Shown: piece after piece, positions 7,557-16,043 of the stretch
How positions within the stretch are numbered: the stretch's first letter is position 1
Layout of the letters: each line of letters opens with the position of its first letter
Origin: JBCCGR01 sp039029195
GTDB taxonomy: Bacteria; Pseudomonadota; Alphaproteobacteria; Rhizobiales; Rhizobiaceae
Direction of reading: 5' to 3'
DNA length: 25,184 nucleotides
NCBI GenBank assembly: GCA_039029195.1
Contig: JBCCGR010000061.1
Location: forward strand, 1 to 25,184
Translations under genes and position numbers: made by a program
The notes under the pieces: model-generated
What the model was told of the DNA's origin: nothing
Database searches by the model: none
Seen by the model: only the letters and a program-made list of their open reading frames with translations

Positions 7557-8765
7557 TCAAACAGCCTTTTTTGACCGCTGCTGAAGGTTCAGCCACAACA
7601 GACCTGCCAAACACAGACCAACAGCGGGGAAGACCACGTAGTTGATCATCTCCCAGCCATACGCGTTCAATGTGATTCCTGACATCAGCGAACCGATGGC
7701 CACGGACGTGAAAAGAACGAAGTCGTGGGCACCCTGAGCCTTTGATTTTTCATTCGGTTCATACGTCTCGGTCAACATTGCCGTTGCACCAATGAACCCA
7801 AAATTCCAGCCCACGCCCAGTAGAACCAGAGCGAGCCAAAAACGCCACAACTCAAGCCCCGATAGGGAAACGATAGCGCACACCACGAGGAGCAAAAGCC
7901 CGGTCGCCACGATACGTTCCTTGCCGAACCTCGCGATCAGATTTCCCGTGAAAAAGCTTGGACCAAACATCGCCATCACATGCCATTGAATGCCGAGGGT
8001 CGCATTTTCCGTCGAAATGCCACACGCGACCATCGCAAGCGGTGCGCCGGTCATGACGAATGACATGAGAGAATAGCTTCCCACTGCACACAATAATGCA
8101 ACGATGAACTTGGGTTGCGCCATGATCACCGACAGTGGTCGCCCAGTATCCTCGACCACTTCAGGATCGGGCTTTTGTGGTTTTTCAAACTTCAAAAACG
8201 ACAGAATGATCATGCCGATAATCGCGAGGAATCCGCCTGCGAAGAACGCACCGGCAAACTCCACCGGAAGAAACATGTCCTTGAAATAGATCGCTGTCTG
8301 CGGGCCGATGATGGCTGCGAGAATGCCGCCGGCAAGGACCCAGGAAATTGCCTTCGGCTTGAAATCGGCCGTGCCTTCGTCGGCTGCAGCAAACCTATAT
8401 TGCTGGGCGAACGAGCCATTGATCCCGAACATGGCAAGGCCGAGACAGAAGATAAATATGTTGGCCTGAAACAGGCCCAGCGTTGCCACTCCAGCGGCCA
8501 TGAGGCCAACCATCGAACCGCTCATAAAGCCGTACCGACGGCCCACTTTCCGCATCAGCATGGCGGCGGGCAGGGCACCAAGAGCCACTCCCACATTGTA
8601 ACTGGTGACAGGGGCAGTGACGTAGGGTGAACTGTCGCCGAGCAGATAGACCCCGGCAAGCCCGCCCAGGGAAATACAAATGGGTGCGGTTCCCTGCACA
8701 AACGAGCCAGCCAGGCCGAGCGTGACAGCGTTTCGTTTGGCCAGACGGTTGGGATCAGCACTCAT
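7557..8765 (-). CDS. MFS transporter of unknown substrate
   Basis: A 402-residue inner-membrane protein with about twelve hydrophobic helices in two halves, separated by a charged central loop near residues 200-215 (KFEKPQKPDPEVVEDTGR). The loop between helices 2 and 3 carries MRKVGRRYGF, a form of the MFS signature motif A. Length and topology fit a major facilitator superfamily carrier. No substrate can be assigned, and no metabolic gene stands beside it to suggest one; hppA downstream has its own promoter and terminator. The start is taken at ATG 8765; a TTG immediately upstream at 8768 would add one residue. The stop codon lies only about 55 bp from the putative hppA promoter. Confidence 0.85.
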   Translation of the reverse strand: MSADPNRLAKRNAVTLGLAGSFVQGTAPICISLGGLAGVYLLGDSSPYVTAPVTSYNVGVALGALPAAMLMRKVGRRYGFMSGSMVGLMAAGVATLGLFQANIFIFCLGLAMFGINGSFAQQYRFAAADEGTADFKPKAISWVLAGGILAAIIGPQTAIYFKDMFLPVEFAGAFFAGGFLAIIGMIILSFLKFEKPQKPDPEVVEDTGRPLSVIMAQPKFIVALLCAVGSYSLMSFVMTGAPLAMVACGISTENATLGIQWHVMAMFGPSFFTGNLIARFGKERIVATGLLLLVVCAIVSLSGLELWRFWLALVLLGVGWNFGFIGATAMLTETYEPNEKSKAQGAHDFVLFTSVAIGSLMSGITLNAYGWEMINYVVFPAVGLCLAGLLWLNLQQRSKKAV

Positions 8766-9199
8766 CAAGGTGTTCCAATCAGCGGAAGGTGGTTTTCGCA
8801 GTTTGAGAGACAGAGCCTAAGCCATCGGCGCAGCGACTGGAGCGGAGATGAACTTGGCTCGGTATAGGATGGCCATTCGGGAGATGGTCGACCTCATTCT
8901 TACGGGCAATTCAACGCAAAAACAAACCCGTGCGGCGCGGAGAGTTTATCTGTGCGCACCAGCGCCGGTACCGATTCTCATCGGACAACGTCCAAAACGG
9001 CCGACTTTCACAGGTTAACCAGATTGCAATTTTTAATCTCTGCGTGCTTCGGAAGCGTTGGAGGCGCTGTATTGTGGGCAATTCACCACATCGCGGGTTA
9101 TTTTCGCGATTTGCCTTTGATGTGCGGCAAAATTGAATTGTACTTGCCGGATCGATGGCGTTAATCACTTGTTAACGGATGTGAAAGGGGTCTTGTCCG
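8766..9199. other. 434-bp intergenic region between the divergent MFS and beta-barrel genes
   Basis: No gene or RNA is recognised here. Short open frames on both strands lack a ribosome site and any protein-like composition. The region must hold promoters for both flanking genes. On the plus strand TTGTAC (9138-9143) and TTAATC (9161-9166) with 17-bp spacing is a weak candidate for the 9200 gene. The part near 9010-9170 is visibly more AT-rich than the coding DNA around it, as expected of a promoter region. Confidence 0.5.
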
Positions 9200-10243
9200 G
9201 TGGTAGGTGTCGCACGTTTTTTGTTGGCAATGTTGGTCGTTGCAGCTGTTGGCCCGTTGGCCTCGGTGGCAGAGGCGCGTGATCCAATTTTCCAGAACTA
9301 TGGAGAGTACCGGTTTTATGCGGTGCGTCGCCACAATGATATTCAGGGCGTAGAAGCCATCTACGATGACTATCGGCGCCAGTGGTGGAAGCGCTACAAC
9401 AGCAAGGTATTGCTCGGGCGCGGCGCGGCGCGTGGTGTGTCCGACACCCCTGAATGCAGTTCGCTGGATGGTGATCAGCATCAGGCCATGAAACGGGTGA
9501 GCTGCGGCTCTGGCCACATCTTCCGCTCCCATGTCACCGGTATTGCCGGTTGGGACAAAAGCGGCGGTGGAACGGTCAACGAGCTCGGCGCGCTGGGCTA
9601 TCTTGGCTACGAGCATTTGTTCTCAGACCAGTTCATGGCCGGTTTCGGTGTGACCCCCGGACGCTCGCGCCTGAATGCAAATCTTGGCAACACATCGCTT
9701 TCCACCACAACGACTGACATCGGCGCTCACCTGATCACCCTGTATCAGTGGCCTGGGCAACACATGTGGGCCTGGAACTTTTCCTACGTGAAAACCAAAG
9801 ATTCCACGCGCCGCAACGGCAATCTGACCGGCACCTATGGCGGTTGGGCCATGATGATCAACGGTGTCTACTATCGCACCTATGATTTCAGCGACGACTT
9901 TCGCTTCAGCGGCGGGCTTGACTACACCTTTTATATGCTCACCCCGTCAGGTTTTGTGGATTCTGGTGGCAACAGGCAAAAGGTCACTCAGATCTGGCGC
10001 GGTGATGCAACGCTCTCGGGTCTGTTTGAATGGGATACAGACTTTGGTGATGTCTATATTCGGGCAGCAACCAATGTTGAGGTCTTGTCGCGCAGCACCC
10101 GGGGCAATGATTTGATGCTTGATCTCGGTGGCGCTTACAAAATCAATGATACGACCGCCTTCAACGCAAGCTTTGGCGGCACTGTGAAGTCAGCCGGCTA
10201 TCGCGAATTGCGTGGCCAGTTGAGGTTGGTCTCCAAATTTTGA
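9200..10243 (+). CDS. secreted outer-membrane beta-barrel-like protein of unknown function
   Basis: The 347-residue product is not recognised as a named family. A signal peptide is clear: hydrophobic residues 7-20 and a probable cleavage after AEA near residue 26. The region from about residue 120 onward alternates hydrophobic and polar residues with many Gly, Tyr, Trp and Phe in short strands (LGYLGYEHLF, MWAWNFSYVK, FRFSGGLDYTFYML, VYIRAATNVEVL), and the last residue is phenylalanine, as in outer-membrane beta-barrels. Cys86 and Cys102 could form a disulfide. The layout resembles an autotransporter-type barrel domain, but no passenger is present. The start is GTG at 9200 with AAGGGG about 10 bp upstream. 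The stop is 9 bp before the di-haem peroxidase gene, so the two are probably translated from one message. Confidence 0.7.
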   Translation: MVGVARFLLAMLVVAAVGPLASVAEARDPIFQNYGEYRFYAVRRHNDIQGVEAIYDDYRRQWWKRYNSKVLLGRGAARGVSDTPECSSLDGDQHQAMKRVSCGSGHIFRSHVTGIAGWDKSGGGTVNELGALGYLGYEHLFSDQFMAGFGVTPGRSRLNANLGNTSLSTTTTDIGAHLITLYQWPGQHMWAWNFSYVKTKDSTRRNGNLTGTYGGWAMMINGVYYRTYDFSDDFRFSGGLDYTFYMLTPSGFVDSGGNRQKVTQIWRGDATLSGLFEWDTDFGDVYIRAATNVEVLSRSTRGNDLMLDLGGAYKINDTTAFNASFGGTVKSAGYRELRGQLRLVSKF

Positions 10244-10252
10244 GAATGAAGA

Positions 10253-11317
10253 ATGGCGTTTTCGCCGCTTATGAAATTCTGCGCACCGTTCAATGAATGG
10301 GGGCTGGCCGTTGGTCGGATTGCCTGTCTGTTGCCGGTTGCTTTGGTGGCAGCCTGCACCCCGGAAGGCCGACAATATTCTTCTTCACCCGCTGATGCGC
10401 TGGAAGAGACTCAGGAATATCTGGCGAAGTCCAAAGGCTATGAGTCTGAAAAAAACTCATCAAGCCTCAGTGTTGGTCGCATCGCGCTTGGCAAAAAACT
10501 GTTTCACGACAAGCGCCTCTCGATTGACGGGAACTCGGCCTGTTCAACCTGTCACAACCCGGTGGAAGCCTATACGCAGAACAGGCGATCCGTGCCGCCG
10601 GGCGCCAGCCGACGCACTGGCGGACGTAACGCCCCCACACTTTATGATGTGGTGTATCGACGGCCATTGTTTCGCGATGGTCGGGCAAACACGCTCGAAG
10701 CTCAGGTGGACGGGCCGCTGCTGGCTGCAAACGAGATGGCCAACCCGTCCATGGAACATCTCGCCGCGCGCGTGCGTGGCATGAAGGACTATGAGCGCTT
10801 CTTCCTCTATGCCTTCAGCAAACCGGCCGACGAAGCTTCCATTCGTTCTGCACTAAGCGCCTATCAGCGCACGCTGATCACTGGGCCAAGCCGGTTCGAT
10901 CAATGGAAGTTTGACGGCAGAAAACGGCGATTGAAGAAAAACGAAATTGCCGGATACGAACTATTCGTGGGGAAGGGCGGTTGTTCTTCGTGTCACACAA
11001 TTGGCGAGACGAGTGCGCCGCTCACCGACAACCAGTTTCACGACACGGGCTACTCCAGGACAAAACCCGCTGAGTTTGCCAGCGTCGACACGGGTCGCCA
11101 TGGCGTGACCAAGAATTCTGCCGACAAGTTTGCCTTTCGCACCCCAAGCCTTCGCAATGTGGCTCTGACTGCCCCCTATATGCACGACGGTGGCCTGAAA
11201 TCACTCCGCGATGTGATTGCGTTTTTCAACGAGAGCCGGTCGCTGGAACTGACCGCACAAGAGCGTGCAGACCTCGAGGTTTTTCTGCGCTCACTAACGT
11301 CACTGCGCCGACCCTGA
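10253..11317 (+). CDS. di-haem cytochrome c peroxidase / MauG-family lipoprotein
   Basis: A 354-residue protein with two haem c attachment sites, CSTCH at 97-101 and CSSCH at 244-248, spaced as in bacterial di-haem cytochrome c peroxidases and MauG. Family-typical stretches are GKKLFHDKRLS before the first haem, FRDGRANTLEAQVDGPLL, and FRTPSLRNVALTAPYMHDGG after the second. The N-terminus ends in VAAC at Cys35, a lipobox, so the mature protein is probably lipid-anchored and faces the periplasm. Such enzymes reduce hydrogen peroxide with electrons from small cytochromes, or oxidise protein residues; which applies here cannot be told. Part of the upstream stop region (GAGAATGAAGA) serves as ribosome site for the ATG at 10253. 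The barrel-gene neighbour suggests a joint envelope role. Confidence 0.88.
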   Translation: MAFSPLMKFCAPFNEWGLAVGRIACLLPVALVAACTPEGRQYSSSPADALEETQEYLAKSKGYESEKNSSSLSVGRIALGKKLFHDKRLSIDGNSACSTCHNPVEAYTQNRRSVPPGASRRTGGRNAPTLYDVVYRRPLFRDGRANTLEAQVDGPLLAANEMANPSMEHLAARVRGMKDYERFFLYAFSKPADEASIRSALSAYQRTLITGPSRFDQWKFDGRKRRLKKNEIAGYELFVGKGGCSSCHTIGETSAPLTDNQFHDTGYSRTKPAEFASVDTGRHGVTKNSADKFAFRTPSLRNVALTAPYMHDGGLKSLRDVIAFFNESRSLELTAQERADLEVFLRSLTSLRRP

Positions 11318-11333
11318 TCATCAAAATTACGAC

Positions 11334-11353
11334 TCTGGACACTTGTGTCCAGA
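11334..11353. promoter_or_regulatory. perfect dyad, candidate operator of the TetR regulator
   Basis: Two 9-bp arms, TCTGGACAC (11334-11342) and GTGTCCAGA (11345-11353), are exact inverted repeats around a TT centre. The dyad lies 40 bp before the ATG of the first gene of a three-gene cassette whose last gene encodes a TetR regulator. Size and symmetry fit a TetR-dimer operator. It is not followed by a T tract, and its 2-nt loop is too small for a good hairpin, so a terminator is unlikely. Assignment to this regulator is inference. Confidence 0.6.
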
Positions 11354-11393
11354 AGAGGCAAGCTCTACCCAAATTCGCATTTGGGAGGATGCC

Positions 11394-13817
11394 ATGAAAT
11401 CTCAGTATCGGGTTGTCATCATCGGCGGCGGCGTGGTCGGCGCGTCCGTGCTTTATCATCTGGCGAAATTCGGCTGGACGGACTGCGCAATCATCGAGCG
11501 CTCCGTGCTGACGGCGGGTTCGTCCTGGCATGCCGCAGGTGGCATTCACGCGCTCAATGCCGACCCCAACATGGCGGCGCTGCAGGCCTACACAATCGAT
11601 CTGTTGAAGGAGATTGGCGAGGAAAGCGGGCAGGACATCGGCCTCCACATGACTGGTGGTATCACGGTTGCATCGGCTCCGGCCCGCTGGGAGTGGCTCA
11701 AATCCGCCTATCGCATCTTCCAGACGATCGGCATCGAAGACTGCCATCTCATGACGCCCGAAGAGGTGAAGGAACGCTGCCCGATCATGGATGTGGATGG
11801 AGTGATTGGCGGTCTGTGGGCCGATCGGGAAGGTTATGTGGACACCACTGGCACGGTTCAGGCCTACGCCATTGCCGCCAAGAAACGTGGCGCGGATGTG
11901 ATTGAGCACAATCGCGTTCTGGAACTCAATCAGCGCCCGGATGGGTCGTGGGATGTGGTGACCGAAAAGGGCACCATCCACGCGGAGCATGTGGTCAATG
12001 CTGGTGGCTTGTGGGCCAAGCAGGTTGGGCGCATGGTTGGTCTTGACCTGCCAGTTTCACCGCTCGAACATCATTATCTCGTGACGGAAACCATTCCCGA
12101 AATTGCTGAATTGGACTTTGAAGTCCCCATGACGGTGGATCTGGAAGGGTTCACCTATATGCGTCAGGACCAGAAGGGCATTCTGGTCGGGATTTATGAA
12201 ATCAACCACCAGCACTGGAATGTCGATGGGGCGCCATGGGATTATGGTATTGAACTCATTCAGGAAAATACGGACCGCATAGCCGACGAGCTAACGCTTG
12301 CCTTTGAGCGCTATCCTGTCCTCAACCATGTGGGCGTAAAAAACTGGGTCAATGGCGCCTTCACCTTCTCGCCTGATGGCAACCCGCTCGTCGGACCTAT
12401 TCGCGGGCTGAGGAACTACTGGCTTGCTTGCGGTGTCATGGCTGGCTTCCTGCAAGGCGGTGGCGTCGGCAAGACGCTCGCTGAATGGATGATCCACGGC
12501 GAGACCGAGGCTGATGCCTGGCCAATGGACATCGCCCGCTATGGCGAATTTGCATCCAACCGGGAATATATCAAGCAGACAACCGGGCAGTTTTATTCCC
12601 GCCGTTTTGTGATGACCTATCCCAACGAGCAATTGCCAGCGGGTCGGCCACTGAAAAAAGCGCCGGCCTATGACGCCATGACATCAGCCGGCGCGCTTTG
12701 GGGGAACAGTTGGGGACTGGAAGTCCCACTCATGTTCGGGCCTGAAGACTTCCGTGAAACACCCACTCTGAAACGCTCCAACGCGTTTGAACATGTGGCA
12801 GACGAATGCCGGGCAGTGCGCGAAAGCGTCGGTCTTCTCGATATCACCGGGTTCTCCCGTTACGAAGTGAAGGGCGCCGATGCCGAGCAATGGCTTGCCA
12901 AAATCATGGCTGGTCGGTTGCCGAAGCCGGGTCGCGCACGTCTTGCACCAATGCTGGGCCACGATGGCCGCCTGAAGGGTGATCTTACAATCTTCAATTG
13001 GGGCGATGGCATCTGGTGGATCATGGGCTCCTACTATCTGCGCGAATGGCACATGCGGTGGTTCCACGATCACATTGATGCTGCCGATGGAGATGTTCAG
13101 GTTTCCGATATTTCCGACATCATTTGCGGGTTCTCCCTGTCGGGTCCGAATTCCAGGAAAGTGCTTGAAAAACTCACCCATCAGGATGTCAGCCATGAAG
13201 CACTACCCTTCATGGGCTGCGCGACAATGGATGTGGGGTTGATCCGGGCCAAGGTCGGACGCCTGTCGGTTGCCGGTGAACTTGGCTACGAAATCAACTG
13301 TTCCGCGCTTGAGCATATTGCGCTGCGCGAGATGTTGCTTGAAGTAGGCGCTGATCAGGGGCTGCAGGAGTATGGCTACTACGCGCTCAACTCGCTTCGT
13401 CTTGAGAAGAGCTTTGGCGTTTGGTCGGCGGAGTTCACGCAAGGTTACACGCCCGGCATGACCGGCATGGATCGCTGGATCGACTTCGGCCGCGAAGGAT
13501 TCATCGGACGCGATGGCGCGCTAAAAGAACGTGAACAAAACACCGCTCCTCAGCGACTCGTCACATTGGATATCGACGCAAGCGATGCCGAAGCGTCCGG
13601 CTATGAGCCTGTCTGGTCAGGCGGAAAACGCGTCGGTTTTGTCACTTCTGGGGGATACGGCCACACGGTGAACAAGAGCCTCGCCATGGCGCTTGTCAGC
13701 CCAGAAATGGCTGACGAGGGGCAGGAACTCAGCGTGCATGTGGTGGGAGAGGAACGTGGCGCCCGCGTGATCGCCGCTTCACCACACGATCCTAAAGGCG
13801 AGCGGTTGCGAGCCTGA
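11394..13817 (+). CDS. dimethylglycine dehydrogenase-like FAD oxidoreductase with GcvT domain
   Basis: An 807-residue two-domain enzyme. The N-terminal half is a DAO-type flavin domain: the dinucleotide motif GGGVVG at residues 11-16, a Glu35 that would bind the ADP ribose, and GSSWHAAGG at 42-50, whose His46 matches the histidine that carries covalent FAD in dimethylglycine and sarcosine dehydrogenases. The C-terminal half, from about residue 430, is a GcvT/aminomethyltransferase fold (VADECRAVRESVGLLDITGFSRYEV, GELGYEIN), which in this family passes the removed methyl group to tetrahydrofolate as 5,10-methylene-THF. The substrate is probably dimethylglycine, sarcosine or a related N-methyl compound. 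Start at ATG 11394 is chosen because GGGAGG lies 6 bp upstream; in-frame codons further upstream cross the operator dyad. A methyltransferase gene follows after 4 bp. Confidence 0.9.
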   Translation: MKSQYRVVIIGGGVVGASVLYHLAKFGWTDCAIIERSVLTAGSSWHAAGGIHALNADPNMAALQAYTIDLLKEIGEESGQDIGLHMTGGITVASAPARWEWLKSAYRIFQTIGIEDCHLMTPEEVKERCPIMDVDGVIGGLWADREGYVDTTGTVQAYAIAAKKRGADVIEHNRVLELNQRPDGSWDVVTEKGTIHAEHVVNAGGLWAKQVGRMVGLDLPVSPLEHHYLVTETIPEIAELDFEVPMTVDLEGFTYMRQDQKGILVGIYEINHQHWNVDGAPWDYGIELIQENTDRIADELTLAFERYPVLNHVGVKNWVNGAFTFSPDGNPLVGPIRGLRNYWLACGVMAGFLQGGGVGKTLAEWMIHGETEADAWPMDIARYGEFASNREYIKQTTGQFYSRRFVMTYPNEQLPAGRPLKKAPAYDAMTSAGALWGNSWGLEVPLMFGPEDFRETPTLKRSNAFEHVADECRAVRESVGLLDITGFSRYEVKGADAEQWLAKIMAGRLPKPGRARLAPMLGHDGRLKGDLTIFNWGDGIWWIMGSYYLREWHMRWFHDHIDAADGDVQVSDISDIICGFSLSGPNSRKVLEKLTHQDVSHEALPFMGCATMDVGLIRAKVGRLSVAGELGYEINCSALEHIALREMLLEVGADQGLQEYGYYALNSLRLEKSFGVWSAEFTQGYTPGMTGMDRWIDFGREGFIGRDGALKEREQNTAPQRLVTLDIDASDAEASGYEPVWSGGKRVGFVTSGGYGHTVNKSLAMALVSPEMADEGQELSVHVVGEERGARVIAASPHDPKGERLRA

Positions 13818-13821
13818 GCCT

Positions 13822-15375
13822 GTGGCTATGGAACAGGCTTTGAACAGGTCACGTCCAGAACGACGCGGCGGGCGCGGTCGTGCGCCAAAATCTGCTGAGC
13901 GGGTGGCAAACTATCGCCAGCTTCGTCATCCTTTCACACCACTGCCGCTTTTCAGCGATGATGAAGTGGCCAATATGCATGAGACCGCGCTCAAAGTTCT
14001 TGAGGAGCTCGGCATCAAGGTGTTGCTCGATGAAGCACGCGATCTCTATCGGGCTGCCGGGGCAATTGTGAACGATGACACCCAGATGGTGTTCATTGGC
14101 CGGGAGGTCGTTGCGGCAGCGCTTGAAAACGCGCCATCCAGCTTCCGCATTCGATCAATCTCGGCGGAACGCGACCAGCAATATGAGCTGGGCACGCTCA
14201 TGTTCATGGCGGGTGCCGGTTGTCCCAATGCAACGGACCGGGTGAGGGGACGGCGGCCCGGGTCGCTGCGTGACTTCACAGAAACGCTCAAGCTTCAGCA
14301 GAGTTTTGATGCCATTCATATGCTCGGCCCGTCTGCGGAGCCGCAGGATGTGCCGCCCAATCTGCGCCACTACGCAATGATGAAGGCCCAACTCACCCTC
14401 AGTGACAAACCGGCATTTCTCTATTCCCGTGGGAAAAAGCAGGCCGAGGAATCCTTTGAGCTTCTCAAGTGCGCCATCGGTTTGAGCGACGAAGAGTTCG
14501 AGCAAGATGTTTGGACGACAACGGTCATTAACTCCAACTCCCCGCGCCAATTGGATCGGCCAATGTCGCAAGGAATCATTGATTTTGCGCGGGCAGGGCA
14601 GGTGAGCATCATCACGCCGTTCTGCCTGTCTGGCGCGATGGCTCCGGTCACCACTGCCGGTTCGCTGACGCTGCAACATGCCGAAGCCATGGCGGGGATA
14701 ACGCTTGCCCAACTGGCAAGAAAAGGCGCGCCGGTTTCCTATGGCGGATTTTCCTCCAACGTTGATATGAAGTCCGGCTCTCCGGCTTTTGGCACGCCAG
14801 AACATGTGAAAGCGTGCCTGGGGTCCGGGCAACTGGCCCGCCACATCGGACTGCCATGGCGGTCTGCCGCGGGTTCAGCTTCCAATCTTTCCGACGCACA
14901 AGGGGCGCAGGAAAACACGATGGCCCTTTGGGGCGCGATGATGGCCGGTGCAACGGTCATCATTCATTCGGCTGGTTGGTTGGAAGGCGGTCTTTGCTTC
15001 GGCTACGAAAAATTCGTCAACGATATGGACGCAATTCAAAGTCTGGCTGAACTGTGCGCGCCAACGGCCGGAAATGACTCAGAAATCGGCTTTGAAGCGT
15101 TGAGCGATGTGCAGCCCGGCGGGCATTTCTTCGTCACACAGCACACGATGGACCGGTATTCGACCGCCTTTTATCCGCCGATCAATTATGAACTCTCAAA
15201 TCACGGGTCCTGGATTGCGGCGGGTGGAAAAAACGCTGAGGAGCGCGCCACAGCAATTTGGCAAGACCGTCTGGAAACGTTCGAACCGCCCAAAGCGTGC
15301 ATGGACATGGAAGAGAGGCTCGAACCGCTCATCGCCCGCATGACGGAAGCCGGTGGGGCAGCACCCCTTGACTGA
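13822..15375 (+). CDS. trimethylamine methyltransferase (MttB) family protein, non-pyrrolysine
   Basis: A 517-residue protein of the MttB superfamily. MttB of methanogens moves a methyl group from trimethylamine to a corrinoid protein and needs pyrrolysine encoded by UAG. This frame is continuous with no internal amber codon, so it belongs to the pyrrolysine-free branch, whose characterised members act on quaternary amines such as glycine betaine (MtgB). Family-like segments include RGRRPGSLRDFTETLKL near residue 142 and the glycine-rich barrel part with MWGAMMAG-like helices (ALWGAMMAGATVIIHSAGW). Start is GTG at 13822, or ATG at 13828 two codons later. It follows the DMGDH-like gene by 4 bp and overlaps the TetR gene, so one operon is likely. 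No corrinoid protein or its reductive activase is present in the window. Substrate is inferred, not shown. Confidence 0.85.
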   Translation: MAMEQALNRSRPERRGGRGRAPKSAERVANYRQLRHPFTPLPLFSDDEVANMHETALKVLEELGIKVLLDEARDLYRAAGAIVNDDTQMVFIGREVVAAALENAPSSFRIRSISAERDQQYELGTLMFMAGAGCPNATDRVRGRRPGSLRDFTETLKLQQSFDAIHMLGPSAEPQDVPPNLRHYAMMKAQLTLSDKPAFLYSRGKKQAEESFELLKCAIGLSDEEFEQDVWTTTVINSNSPRQLDRPMSQGIIDFARAGQVSIITPFCLSGAMAPVTTAGSLTLQHAEAMAGITLAQLARKGAPVSYGGFSSNVDMKSGSPAFGTPEHVKACLGSGQLARHIGLPWRSAAGSASNLSDAQGAQENTMALWGAMMAGATVIIHSAGWLEGGLCFGYEKFVNDMDAIQSLAELCAPTAGNDSEIGFEALSDVQPGGHFFVTQHTMDRYSTAFYPPINYELSNHGSWIAAGGKNAEERATAIWQDRLETFEPPKACMDMEERLEPLIARMTEAGGAAPLD

Positions 15376-16018
15376 GGTTGTCATCCGCGAAATCGAGGGA
15401 TCGTCCCAACAAGCCCAACCCTCCCGGTTGACCCGCGAAGATTGGCTGAAGGCCGCGCGCGATGTGCTTTTGTCCAAAGGCGTCGAACAGGTCAAAATCA
15501 TGACGCTCGCGCGCGCCATCGGCGGTTCCCGTTCCAGCTTCTACTGGTTTTTCAAGGATCGTCAGGACTTGCTGGACGAGCTGTTTCAGCACTGGCTCAG
15601 CACCAACACCAATGCGATTGTGGAACAGGCGCAGCGCCCGTCCGCTTCAATATCGCAAGCCGTTTTGCAGGTTTTTGAGTGTTGGGTCGATGATGCGGTG
15701 TTTGATGCACGGCTGGATTTCGCGGTTCGGGAATGGGCTCGTCGCGCACCTGAAATCAGGGCGGCATTGGACAAGGCTGATCAGGAACGCGTGGAAGCGC
15801 TCGAAGCCATGTTCACGTCACATGGTTTTGAAGAAACGGAAGCCTTTGTGCGCGCCAGAACGCTCTACTTTATGCAGATTGGCTACTATGCGCTTGAGGT
15901 GGATGAGACGATTGATGAGCGTCTCAAGCTTGTTCCGACTTATGTTTTCAATTTCAGTGGCGAATGGCCAGCAGAATCAGACCTGTCTCGATTCGCCAAA
16001 ATCGCGATGAAGAGTTGA
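15353..16018 (+). CDS. TetR/AcrR family transcriptional regulator
   Basis: A 221-residue regulator of normal TetR size. The N-terminal helix-turn-helix is at about residues 24-70: REDWLKAARDVLLSKGVEQVKIMTLARAIGG, then SRSSFYWFFKDRQDLLDELF, the classic TetR recognition region. The remaining helical part would bind a small ligand and form the dimer. The GTG at 15353 overlaps the end of the methyltransferase gene by 23 bp; a TTG at 15368 would shorten the protein by five residues and the overlap to 8 bp. Translational coupling with the methyltransferase implies that it regulates this operon, probably by repression relieved by a methylated amine or a breakdown product. The dyad at 11334-11353 is the obvious candidate binding site. 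Its stop is 25 bp from the converging bamE stop. Confidence 0.88.
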   Translation: MGQHPLTEVVIREIEGSSQQAQPSRLTREDWLKAARDVLLSKGVEQVKIMTLARAIGGSRSSFYWFFKDRQDLLDELFQHWLSTNTNAIVEQAQRPSASISQAVLQVFECWVDDAVFDARLDFAVREWARRAPEIRAALDKADQERVEALEAMFTSHGFEETEAFVRARTLYFMQIGYYALEVDETIDERLKLVPTYVFNFSGEWPAESDLSRFAKIAMKS

Positions 16019-16043
16019 CGGCAAACGCCAGAATTGAAAGGCG

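Noticed and set aside
11334..11353. The dyad as a terminator of the peroxidase gene
   Set aside because: The loop would be only 2 nt and the following bases (AGAGGCAAGC) are not T-rich.
11226..11990. 254-residue open frame on the minus strand
   Set aside because: It crosses the operator dyad and overlaps both the peroxidase and DMGDH-like genes, whose reading frames are certain.
13822..15375. Possible pyrrolysine-containing methyltransferase
   Set aside because: There is no in-frame TAG; the gene is a full-length, ordinary-code member of the family.
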